Shown: positions 24,986-36,895 of the stretch, piece by piece | How the letters are laid out: every line of letters starts with the position of its first letter | Position numbering within the stretch: position 1 is the first letter of the stretch | Assembly: GCA_003254925.1 (NCBI GenBank) | Contig: QANZ01000493.1 | Span: forward strand, 64,145 to 128,144 | Reading direction: 5' to 3' | Length of the DNA: 64,000 nt | From: Chamaecrista fasciculata | Lineage: Eukaryota; Streptophyta; Magnoliopsida; Fabales; Fabaceae | Notes under the pieces: model-generated | The model's database searches: none | Told to the model about the DNA's origin: nothing | Seen by the model: the letters and a program-made list of their open reading frames with translations, nothing else | Translations under genes and position numbers: made by a program

Positions 24986-27790
24986 TAATTTATATTAAAA
25001 GATATCTTATTTTATCTAGAAAGTTTGTTTTATTCATTATGGGAATACGATATTTTTAGCCCAAAAAAAAATATTATGAAGAACCATGTGGTTAATTATT
25101 GAGAATGTACTATTTTCATAACTATTATTTTTAGTTCGTATATCAAATGCTAAAATACACTATTTATAGACATTATATTTTCAAGATTATCTTTTTGATC
25201 CGTATATCAAATACATCCACTCATACTACCCAGACAGCAAGGACAATACAAAAGGGACCTACAAGACATATTGATTAGTTTTTAATGAAGGAACCTAACT
25301 TCCTGTCGCTCTTAAAATGCAATCTATATAAAGATTTAAAAAAAGGCACACTATTTTCACCAATAAAAAAGACACAATATTGATCATATACATGCAACTG
25401 AATAGACATACCATGATCTGATTTAATAATGGCTCAAGTACCCAAATTTTGTCATTTTTGACCTTTTCTTTTGATCAAGTTATGCCGCAGATGTTATAAT
25501 AATTTTTGTATAGCTCAATTTATTTTCACATTATTTTGAGTAGTTTAATGGTAGTCTAGCCACATATTGAGTGCCTGTGGTAATAATTAAATATGTACAT
25601 TTGTTTATGGTCGATAAGTTCATTCTTAAAATATTTTTAATCTTTGCTTCTACTCATTTTTTAATGACCAACTTTTAAGAGAAGAGCTACTAAAATATAA
25701 TAATTTCATAATTTTTCAATACTACATTGTGCCAAATTTTAGAAATTGATTTGTTAATTACTTTATTGTCTTATTTATTATTTTATTATTTAATTAATAA
25801 TTTTGAAAGCTAACCAATGACGAGAATGAAAGCTTTTATCAAAATAAACATTTATCAAGAATTTTCATAAAATATAATTTTTATTTTATTATTTAAATAA
25901 AAATATAAATGATTTATTATTAATTTTTTTTTAATTTAATTTATGTTTTGAATATTTAAACTAGTATTAACATAAAATTTAATATAAATTACATATATCG
26001 ATTTAATAAAGTTTTAGTCACCTGCTAACTACTCTTTTTGACTTTTTCCATGATTAAACAAATAATTAATCAAAAAGTTAAATCTAAGAATTTTGTGATG
26101 GAACCCACCTCACCATTCACCAACTTGGGATTTCGACGTACAATACATGTATATGTAACTCTAAAGAATTTATTTGTTATTAATAAAAATTAAATAATAA
26201 ATAACTAAACTTCTTCTCCTTAATTCTCCTTCTAATCCTTATTCAATTAATCAGTTGATAAACATTATGGAAGCTAACTTCACTTTTAGTTGATAAATTA
26301 TCAATTTCAATATATAGGCTTCTAGAATAAGTGAATGATCTGCATTCAAGTAACACGTGCTAAATTTTCATCATAATCTCCATCATTTGATATGCAATAA
26401 TTATGTTATTTTGATACTTAAAAAAACATTACTTCTAATATTCATGCTTTAAATTGTATTTCAAATCTAAAACTGTTATAAATTACAAGTTCATATAAAA
26501 ATTGTAATTAATATTTGATATACAATAAAAATTATTTATGAGTTGATTATGATCAAATTTGCTATGATAATTCTTTTTTATTGTTTTATACTTTTATTGT
26601 TCATTGGTTGTCAAACATTTTTTCGTAATTTTCTTTTTGTAAAAAAGGGGAAAAACACATGCATGAAAGTGATATTAATTGTCTAAATAACTAGAAACCG
26701 ATAAGAGGATAATTAATGATCTTCTAATTACTTCCATAAAAAAAATGATCTTCTAATTAATCACTTATCATATAGATGTTGATCATATCCCCATTTACAA
26801 CTGATGTGTGGCCAACTCACATGTCAATCTCCAAATCTTGTCTTTTTCATTTGATGATTATGAAAAGTTAAACAATTTTCTGATTTGTGTATGATTACTA
26901 AATAAGCATTTTATATATTTATTTGAAAATATAAATATAAATCTTTAAGATAATTCAATGATAAACTAGAATTTTGAGAGCTCTAACCAAACTTCAATAA
27001 CAACAAAGTCTAATATAATTAGTAAATAAACAAGTTATTTAAATATTATGTTTAAGTTCGATTTACACCTAAAGAAAAAAAATTGTTATCATAGGTAAAA
27101 TTTATTTTGATGATTCCTTGAGAAGAATTAGTCTTTAATTATCGATTGAAGAATACTGATTCTTAAAAAAAAACTTCAATACTTCATATACTTATTCTTT
27201 TTATTTTTAATTTCTTAGTTCTAATGCCAAGAAAATTTGAGATAAAATCTGAGGATTTATATTATTTCCATTTAAAATCAGGCCAAAAAAAAAAAACAAA
27301 AAACTAATATCGGTGTCACTTCCTAAAAAAAATGTATTCTCCATAAAACTTACTAATTATATGCACAATCCAAACGTTACATATCTAAATTTAGTAATTG
27401 ACGGTAATTTGACATCGTCAACTGAAGAACATAGATTTTTTTATCTGGGGTGAAATGATCTATCTGCTTGTTTAGACTTTAGATTCAAAATTAATTTCCT
27501 GATAATTCCAATTATAATAACATTGTAAGCAATATAATTATATATGTTTTAAAAAAATAACATAAAAGCATTATAATAAAAGTTTACCGACATGTAAAAT
27601 GGGGGTGAGGCGGTGGGCTAGTTTTAGCCTTTTAGGTACTCATATCAATATAATCAAGTACATTACAAAATCATTCATATAAAAATATATAAAATAAAAC
27701 TATAAATCATACAAAATATATAAAACAAAATATACAAATTAATTCTTAAAAGATTTAAACTCTACTCCTTAATCTTTTTCATAGATTTAA
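24986..27790. other. AT-rich intergenic DNA
   Basis: About 2.8 kb of very AT-rich sequence. I found no coding frame, RNA gene or well-bounded repeat. It is presumably decayed transposon sequence between the two beta-galactosidase genes. Confidence 0.5.
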
Positions 27791-27796
27791 AAATCA

Positions 27797-28014
27797 AACT
27801 ATATATTTGCCTGATTCAATTGGTCACCTTTCGCCTATGACAATTGTATGACTTAGGTTCGATTCCTAATAATGCCTCATTTGGTGGGTTATCTGTAAGT
27901 ATCTTTGTAAGTGCTCTTTGACCCTGGACTGGGGTGCTCTTTGAGCTTGGAGGCCTGTCCTGACCCTGAATTGGCATCATGCCCTCACCTAAAATTTTAA
28001 CTACAAAAAAAAAA
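27797..28014 (+). mobile_element. tRNA-derived SINE, diverged
   Basis: A tRNA-like head begins near 27810. It has an A-box-like stretch (TTCAATTGGTCACC) and a B box (AGGTTCGATTCC at about 27856-27867). A roughly 130-bp body rich in ctttg/gccctgac phrases follows, then an A run at about 28005-28013. Imperfect copies of aaactatat flank it on the left (27797-27805) and right (from about 28012). The truncated match and weaker A box mean an older copy than the other SINEs. It sits about 200 bp before the TATA box of the BGAL10-like gene. Confidence 0.65.
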
Positions 28015-28211
28015 CTATATTTTAATTTATAGAATTATTTTCTATAGTTTAGATATTAAATTATTAGTCTACTAATTTTAGAAACCAAGAAAGATTACAC
28101 TCTTGGACCATTGTTTACTGATTAGTCAAAATTAATAAAGAGATTTAATTAAAATAATCATACGCGCTCTGTTTCTCACTCAGACTCTGCTATCTTTCTT
28201 CTTCCTTCCAC

Positions 28212-28220
28212 TATTATAAG
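28212..28220 (+). promoter_or_regulatory. probable TATA box of the BGAL10-like gene
   Basis: TATTATAAG lies 65 bases before the ATG at 28285, which would give a leader of about 35-40 bases. It is the best TATA-like site in the region. The assignment is positional only. Confidence 0.45.
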
Positions 28221-28284
28221 TACACACTTCAAGACTTGAGGTTTCAGCCAAAAAGCCAGAGCTTTTTCTAAAGCTCAGAGCAAA

Positions 28285-31200
28285 ATGAAGCTCTCCTTTC
28301 TACCCATTACGCCTCTTTTCTTATTCTTCTTCTTCTTTCTGTCTTCTTCTCTATCTCTGGCTTTGGCCGGCAATGTGACCTACGATCATCGCTCTCTTAT
28401 CATCAATGGCCAGCGAAAGCTCCTTCTTTCTGCTTCCATTCATTACCCTCGAAGCGTTCCTGGGGTGAGCCAATTTTGTTGCAACTTCTAAGTGATGTAG
28501 ATTTTGTGGGGTTCTATCAATTTATGAATTCTATTTTTCCTCATATTTTTAAGCCTCCAAATGGGGTTTTCCTATGATGGGGTTCTTCAATTTCTTGAAG
28601 TTGCTTGTTTGGGTAATGCTAATCTTGATGATTTCTTCCACTCTTGTTTTGGTTGCTGCTGATTTGTTATATTTGATAATGTTTACTCTGTACTTCCATT
28701 CAGATTGTTACTGATTGCTAAATATATCAATGATGTGCTTTATGCTAGATGTGGCCTGGGCTGGTTCAAACAGCCAAAGAAGGAGGCATAGATGTAATAG
28801 AAACCTATGTTTTCTGGAATGGACATGAGCTTTCTCCAGGCAATGTGAGTAGGAAGAAATTGTTGCTTCATAAGATGCAGTAATTTTAAGATACATACAC
28901 CTAGATTTATGTCACAGTATTTTGTCAGATATAATGTTGCAAATTGAACTTGTGATCTAGCAGTATTACTTCGGTGGACGGTTCGATCTAGTGAAGTTCG
29001 TGAAGATTGTCCAGCAGGCTGGGATGTTGCTGATTCTTCGGATTGGCCCATTTGTTGCAGCAGAATGGAATTATGGGTATGTAGTTACAATTTTTTTTTT
29101 CCAGGACCTCGGCTAGTTTGGGTGGCAACACTTAACTCTAGGTGTTATAGTATATACTATAGAGAAATAGTTCATATTAAGTTCTGTTTCAAACCTGATT
29201 ATGGCTTCAGAAATCTAAAGCATTTCTGTATGATACAGTGGTGTACCAGTATGGTTACATTATGTTCCAGGCACCGTGTTCCGTACTAATAGTACGCCTT
29301 TTATGGTATGTAATGGCGACTGTTGATAGTAGCTCATAGTAAAGTTAAAATATTGAGAAAACTTATTTTTTGGTCCCTGATTTTCTTACAAATGTTGACT
29401 ATTTAGTTTTTGAAAGCTAATGTGTGGGGACTAAATAGTTGATGTTTGTTAAAAAAAAGGTCAAAAAGGGTATTTCCAGTATCCAAGGATTAAATCATAG
29501 TTTTGGGACAAATTCAAGGACTAAAATATAGGTTTTCTCTTCAAATTTAGTTCTTATCAATTTGGTTGCAACAAAACAACTGTTGTTCACTAACTCAGTT
29601 TGCTCCTCATTTGCGATTCAGTATCATATGCAGAAGTTTACAACAGTCATAGTGGACCTTATGAAACAAGAGAAGCTTTTTGCCTCACAAGGTGGTCCCA
29701 TAATCTTAGCCCAGGCAAGTATAATCTAATATAGTCTCTTATTTGTTATAAGCACCTCAGCCCCTGTATCTAGAGGTGGGTACTAAAAGTTGCTATAGTT
29801 TTATTTTTTACTTTTCATTTTTTTTTCTATTGTGATTCTCTGCTCTGTAAATTGGACATTTTTAGTGACAGCATCTAAAATGGCAGGTTGAAAATGAATA
29901 TGGATTCTACGAAAAGTTCTATGGAGAGGGTGGAAAGCAATACGCCATGTGGGCTGCTAAGATGGCTGTTGCTCAAAACACTGGCGTCCCTTGGATAATG
30001 TGCCAGCAATGGGATGCTCCAGATCCTGTGGTGAGATTATAATTTTGTTGAGTTGTTATTTTATCATAAAATTAAATTGGTACTAGTAGAATTTAAAGAT
30101 TACCAACAGTTAATGGGAAGTGTAATATGCACATTGGTTTTTTGAGATACATTTTACCTGTGCTTCAAAATTCTTCGTTAACTTTTTCATAAATGTTACT
30201 TTATTTTTTCATCTCTTCTCTTCTTCAATATACTTATGATGTAGGTGACATTTGACAACTACACCACATTAACATTCTGATGATAGCCTGACTTTGATAA
30301 TTTCTGTGCAGATTGACACTTGTAACTCATTCTACTGTGACTCATTTACACCTACATCTCCAAATAGGCCTAAAATCTGGACTGAGAATTGGCCAGGATG
30401 GTATATAGGCCTTCACCTTATATCCATCTAGTCTATTATTCTTATTTTGAATTTGATGCTCATTTTACCATATTATAATATACCTTGGAAATAACCAAGC
30501 TTGGTTGGTCTAGTGGTTAGCTCACTAGATCGCTTAAGCAAGTGTTGGGGGTTCGATCCCCGCCTTATGTATGCAGTAATCAATTGGCCAGCGGCAAACC
30601 CTTAAATGGAGCTCAAATCTGCGGAGGAATAGTCCTTAGCTGGGGGATACCTTGGGTAACCAAAAAAAAAAAAATACCTTGGAAATATATTATGTTGAGC
30701 GCATGAACATATTCTTTTATTTATTGAGCATATATCCAAATGCTCTTGTGCATTTTGCATTAACAGTTATGTTTTATGTTAAACTTAAAATCATTGCAGT
30801 TAGTGAAATACTATAATTCTATGGAAAAATATTTGATATGTTATCTTTGTCTGATATAAAAAGTAATTTAGAAGATGGCTTCATATCATAATGCTCTGCT
30901 TCTGAAGTTGTAAAGATAAATAAAATATGTGCTAGACTCAGATAAAGGCTTGTGATGAATACCTGCAAATTTAAAAAATTTAGCCTTTTGGGTTGGTTGA
31001 TTTAAAGTTCAATTTATGAGGAAGTTTTTTCTTTTTCCTTTCTAGTAGTTTGGCCAAAAATAATGCACTCAAAAGTGAGAAAAAAGGAAGATGATATTTT
31101 TAATTTAGTAATAGGGGAATATAGGTCGCCTTTAATTTTCTTGTGCCGGATTTTCTACTTTTTCAGGTTTAAAACCTTTGGGGCCAGAGATCCTCACAGG

Positions 31201-34200
31201 CCCGCTGAAGATGTTGCATATGCAGTTGCTCGTTTCTTCCAGAAAGGTGGAAGTGTACAAAACTACTACATGGTACAGACGAGAGCTTATTTTTGCCTAT
31301 TTTGTTCTATTATGATTATAAGTAATTGATGTTTTGCTCATGAATCAGCATAGTTCCATAGCAACTTTATTGACGTTGCCTAATATATCCCATTCATTTT
31401 TTTTTGGTATTAAGTTGACCTTGTTTGCCTATCTGTGTGTGTTAGTATCATGGTGGAACAAATTTTGGGCGAACAGCAGGTGGTCCATTCATTACCACAA
31501 GTTATGACTATGATGCCCCAGTAGATGAGTATGGTAAGCTGTCACAAGTCAGTATATTATGTTAAGAAGAATAAGTTCTACTAACAGTCCATGCTAAAAT
31601 TCATAAATTCATTTAATAATTACAGGGTTGCCTAGAAATCCGAAATGGGGACATCTAAAGGAACTACATAAAGCTATCAAGTTATGTGAGCATGTATTGC
31701 TTAATGGTGAATCTAAAAATATCTCCCTTGGTCCTTCTGTGGAGGTAAATTTCTTCATTTTTAATCTTTGAATTTCATGGCTACTGATTGTCTCTGTCTA
31801 GTTGTGGCGCAAGACATCCAAATCATAATGTCCATGCTACATTGCTATTTGATTTTCAAGATCTTATAAAAATTTGAATTGATGCTTACACTTTATGTTG
31901 GATATTCTTCACTTGCTGCAAAAATTCTTTTGTACTCATCAAATCATGATTAAAATTTTTCACACGATCGTGTTGCTTCAGGAGAACAAAACTTTATATT
32001 TTCTGTGAGCTCTCTGTTAATATTCCATGCTGTTGCATTGGAATGTATCTTATGATCCATTTATTTAGTGGAAGACATTACGTTGCAAATTGTAATCACA
32101 CTGCATTGCAGGTGGATGTATATACTGACTCATCCGGAGCGTGTGCTGCATTTATTGCTAATTTTGACGATAAATATGATAAGACCGTGGAATTTCGAAA
32201 TGCATCATATCACCTACCAGCATGGTCAGTGAGCATTCTTCCTGATTGCAAGAATGTAGTGTTTAACACAGCAAAGGTAAGCTTCCGCTGTTCCTGCATT
32301 ACATTGACATCTTTTCTTGATAAATGTAATGTAGTCTTCGGTAAGGATTTAAAATAAATAATAATTTTAAAAAATCAAGGGTTCAGTTTGAAATTTCAAC
32401 TTTGCCCAAAATTTTTGTAATGATACTATAGAAACTCACCTATGAAGTGGCTTCAAAATAATGGAAATTTTGTAGGTCATGGACAAATAGTGTATTTCGC
32501 ATAAACTAAATATCTTTTTTTTAATTTGTTTTTTTTTATAAATGACATCTGCAGTCAAGCCATTGCTGGAATGATTTTATTATGAAAACTGTTTTCTACA
32601 GTTAAGCTTCTCAACTGAGATCTTGTACTAAATGTCTTAATTTTTTATTCACTGATAAGCTTACTGATATAAATGTCAAAAGAGATGCACATTTGTGCAT
32701 ATTAATTTTTTCTTCTGGTCCCTTCACCTAGACCTGAAATCTTCAACAGGTTTCCTCCCACACAAACGTAGTTGAAATGGTCCCAGAGAAGTTGCAACAA
32801 TCACATGAAGGTGTAAAAACTTTGAAATGGGATGTATATAAGGAGAATGCAGGGATATGGGGCAATGCAGACTTAGTAAAACATGGCTTTGTCGATCACA
32901 TCAATACTACAAAAGACACCACTGACTATTTGTGGCATACAACAAGGTTTGTTTCAATACAAAATCAGATAAATGCATATCATCAATTGAAATGTCTTTT
33001 TACCATTGCAATATATTTCCCTGCTGTTGCTGTAAACGGTAAGGGGTTAGCAGAACAGTTCTTACTATGCAAAGTAGAAGCATATAGCATATTTCTTTTT
33101 TACTTTGACGAGGAACTTCTTTAAAAATGTATATGTAGATAGAAATTATTTTGACTCAAATTGACCAACATTATTCATCAAGTAAAGATTCGTAAACACT
33201 TCTTTTGGGCTAAATATTGTTTAAGTTAGTTTTGAAGATTTCTGATCCTCTTAGGTTGGTTGGAGGAAAAGGAAAATAAATAAAACAACACCCGCTGAAG
33301 ATTACATTGGAATACTGCAATAATAGAATTAGCTTGCTCAGAGACTCAAAATGAGGATGCTTCAATAGTTTGGTGTTCCTAAGATTTAAGGACAACAAAT
33401 GTATAATGTTGCTGTCATTTTTCCATTCTCACTCTTGTTGATGGCCAGAATTACGAACTAAGAACTTAAATCTTGATGCATTGGCATAGTGATTTATGAT
33501 CCTTTCTACCGATAAACTCATGTATTCTATTTATTCATTATTTTTTCTCCTCTTTTTATAAGATAAGTTAGCTTTATTTACTATAACAATGGAGCAGTAG
33601 TAGAACTGATGAACATCACATATGAGGGGCTCAGTGTGACATAGACTAGAGGGTTCTTACCTTCTTATATATATATTTTTTTATATTCAATGTATTTCAC
33701 CTTTATGGCTTTGATGTTTTTAGTTAGGGCATATGCTCTTGGTCAATGGGGATCTTACTTGTAGGTTTGCAAACTCCATATATAATTATTAGTGCCTTTG
33801 TATGTATTGCAATAGAAATGTCTGGGAAATTGAGGCATGCATAAAGCATAGATATGTGGTTGAAGTATAATTTGAAACTCTTGCTTTTTCTTTCATGGCA
33901 GTGTATTTGTTGAAAATGAAGAGGTTTTAAAGAATGGAAGTAAACCAGTTCTTCTGATAAAGTCCAAAGGCCATGCCCTTCACGCTTTTGTGAATCAGGA
34001 ATACCAAGGTTATCATCTCCTCTTTTATGATCATGATAGAACCCACTGATATTCTGTATTACGTACATTCTCAGCTCCCTTTTGTACATTGAAAACTATC
34101 TTTTTATATGCTTTGAATCTCTATTAATTGTATGAAACTTTTGATTATGTTTAACAAGTCCCATGAAACTATTGAATTGGAGCAACTTCTCTTCTGCTGT

Positions 34201-34395
34201 AATTTTTTTTTTGAACACCAAGTATAAAACCCTCAAAATTTTTTTTTTAATCTTGGGTTAGTTTCTCCCTGATCTACAGGAATATAGGCATAAATTTTTT
34301 CTCAGTTTAACTTTTAATTGATCTTTTTATTTCTTAGTGATTAATCAATATATATTCATATAATATTAGATGAAGACATTATCTTACAATACAAA

Positions 34396-34477
<82 letters not shown>

Positions 34478-36895
34478 GTTTTTTTCCGTTTATTTTCAAC
34501 TTCTTATCTTACAGGCACTGCAACTGGAAATGGTACACATTTTCCATACACGTTTAAGAAACCCATCTCTCTCAAGGCAGGGAAGAATGAAATTGCTTTA
34601 TTGAGCTTGACTGTCGGCCTTCCAGTGAGTGTGTTACTCTGTTTAGAATATTTATTAAACAGCTTGTCTTGGGGTCCGTGTATGTGTGTGTTTGATTGCT
34701 TTCAAGTGCCTCGGTCTCTCATTTCTACTTTCTTTTTATGTTCAGACAGCTGGCCCATATTATGAATTTATAGGAGCAGGACTAACAAGTGTAAAAATTG
34801 AGGGATTAGGAAATGGGACACTAGACTTGTCTTCTCATGCCTGGAATTACAAGGTATACTCTTCTTCTACATATCATGAAATTCGTTGTTTTCTAGTGCT
34901 ATGTTTGACCCAAACAATGGTCACATCACCCTCTCCCACATCCTAGAAAAACACAGTGGGTGAATCTAGTACTACTGAGGAAACTTTTTACTAGCCTTTG
35001 AAATCTTCCATTTCCTGTATTTGCAGATCGGGGTGTACGGAGAGCACTTGAAGATATATCAGGGAGAAGGTTTGAATAGTGTGAACTGGACATCGACCAC
35101 TGAACCACCAAAAAAGCAGGCGTTGACATGGTACAAGGTAAATGGCCTTTTTTTTGCATCACTTGTGGAAATGATGAACAATTCTTTCGTTTGGCAGATA
35201 TTATGTGGTGAAGAATCTTAAAAGGAACTTCTTGGTCATGCAGGTTATTGTAGATGCTCCTTTTGGGGACGAACCCGTTGGACTGGATATGTTACATATG
35301 GGAAAAGGTCTTGCCTGGTTAAATGGAGAAGAAATTGGAAGATATTGGCCTAGAAAAAATGAACATCAAGAGTGTGTTAAAGAATGTGATTATAGAGGCA
35401 AATTCATGCCTGACAAATGTGACACTGGTTGTGGAGAACCTACACAGAGATGGTAAAACTTTGGCCAATACTGTTTTTAGTGATCTGGGGAGTTATTTTC
35501 CCTTAGATCTGATTATTATCAGTGGATGAAATAGGGTTTGATGCCAAACATAACTAGTAGAAATAGGCCAAGAAAAATACAATAGTAAGGATTATGCTTA
35601 AGTACCCATTGATCGAGTTGTTGACAAAGAAATTTAGATCGTAGCAGTTTCTTCAGTTAATCAACAAACAAAAACCAAAATTGAAAACTCAGTTTTATAT
35701 CATATGGTTAGGTTTTTCAAGAGGCTTTACGCAGTTCCTATAGTGAAGCCATGAAATACTAATATGATTGTCATAAATTCAGATAATTATGTCTGAAAAA
35801 GTGGTTTGGATTAGAAATAATCCATCAAATTTAATAATATTAACTTATCTAGTTTTTGTAGGTTACATAGAGTCAATCATCATATATTCATATTTTTCTT
35901 CTTCATGAAATATTCTGTTTTTTCCCGTGGATCAGGTATCATGTTCCAAGATCATGGTTCAAGCCATCTGGAAATGTCCTTGTCATTTTTGAAGAGAAAG
36001 GAGGAGATCCAACCAAGATTACTTTCGTAAAACGTAAAGTTTCCGGTGCATGTGCCCTTGTTGCAGAGGATTACCCTTCCCTCGGACTTGATTCCGAGGG
36101 CCAATATAAACTTGAGAATTACATAAACACACCTATTGCCCGTTTAACTTGTCCCAAGGACACTCGTATATCTGCCATAAAATTTGCTAGCTTCGGAACT
36201 CCTTCTGGGACATGTGGATCATACAGTGTAGGAGCTTGTCACAATCCAAATTCTAGTTTACTTGTTGAGAAGGTATGTGTTTCTGGAATTGGTTCTGTTT
36301 TAGATCAAGTTATTTACTTCAAATATCCAATGACATTTTTTTTTTCTGAAGCTACTTGCACAGTGAAGAAAAGTCCTTATTTATTTATTTATTTTTTCAG
36401 TTTGTGATTGAATTTACAACTACTGTTAGTTCTTGTTCTGTGTGTGCGTTGTAAAATGATGTCAAGTACATAGTCATCCCTTTCTAGTTAAGTTCAATGT
36501 TTTTTCTAGTATCCAAGATAGCTTGATGCATGCAATTCATCTTATTATTAGTAGGTAAAAGTCTATCAAAATGGTCCTATGGACACTAACACCTAACCTG
36601 ACTTGTTCAGGTTGCATCATTTATCTAAAAAATGGCATTTGTTTAAGCAAATTGTCATCCAAAATAGGATTATTTTGACAACTCAGTCCCAGCTTATGCA
36701 TATGCTATATATTATTAACATGTAATCTTGCTTTCTTACAATTTACTCTTGATGGGATTTTATTGATATATTTCATTGGTTTTGCAGGCATGTCTAAACA
36801 AGAACGAGTGTGTCATAAAATTGAATGAAGAAAATTTCAACAACTTGTGTGGTGGCTTAACTAGGAAACTTGCAGTGGAGGCAGTGTGTAGTTGA
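28285..36895 (+). CDS. BGAL10: beta-galactosidase, GH35, BGAL10 type, with C-terminal lectin domain (19 exons)
   Basis: Exons: 28285-28464, 28749-28844, 28964-29076, 29239-29305, 29622-29714, 29887-30030, 30312-30400, 31167-31272, 31446-31533, 31626-31744, 32112-32276, 32750-32946, 33902-34008, 34515-34624, 34746-34853, 35027-35137, 35244-35452, 35936-36272, 36788-36895. Phases agree throughout; 848 residues. A signal peptide (about 1-29) is followed by the GH35 domain with acid/base Glu187 ([13 protein letters not shown]) and nucleophile Glu256 (WTENWPGW). After the beta-sandwich domains comes a Cys-rich galactose-binding lectin (SUEL-type) domain, about 745-848, with [14 protein letters not shown] and the ending AVCS. 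The enzyme should act in the apoplast; Arabidopsis BGAL10 is the main xyloglucan beta-galactosidase. Intron 5 uses a GC donor. Intron 7 holds a SINE and intron 13 an ATT microsatellite. Exon lengths mostly equal those of the BGAL6-like neighbour, as expected for old tandem duplicates. Confidence 0.93.
29715..29886 (+). other. GC-AG intron (intron 5 of the BGAL10-like gene)
   Basis: The exon ends CCCAG and the intron begins GCAAGT, the usual form of a GC donor with otherwise perfect consensus. The acceptor is GGCAG before GTTGAAAATG. No GT donor nearby keeps the [13 protein letters not shown] active-site frame. The matching intron of the BGAL6-like gene uses GT (CACAG/GTGCGT). Confidence 0.85.
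30481..30687 (+). mobile_element. tRNA-derived SINE in intron 7 of the BGAL10-like gene, perfect 13-bp duplication
   Basis: The SINE spans 30494-30674. It has an A box (TGGTCTAGTGGTTAGC), a B box (GGGTTCGATCCCC), a body of about 100 bases and a 13-A tail at 30662-30674. The flanking 13-mer taccttggaaata is identical at 30481-30493 and 30675-30687. Orientation is the same as the host gene. The intact boxes, A tail and duplication indicate a recent insertion. It is not a tRNA gene. Confidence 0.95.
34397..34477. repeat. (ATT)27 microsatellite in intron 13 of the BGAL10-like gene
   Basis: Twenty-seven uninterrupted ATT triplets lie 38 bases before the acceptor of exon 14. A frame across it translates to a run of isoleucines and is not a gene. 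Confidence 0.95.

Noticed and set aside
30494..30580. Possible tRNA gene
   Set aside because: A and B boxes are present, but the unit is 181 bp with an A tail and a target duplication, so it is a SINE. The same reasoning applies to 11195-11281 and 50450-50527.
34370..34765. 131-codon frame with a long isoleucine run
   Set aside because: The frame is the translated ATT microsatellite followed by exon 14 read through its donor.
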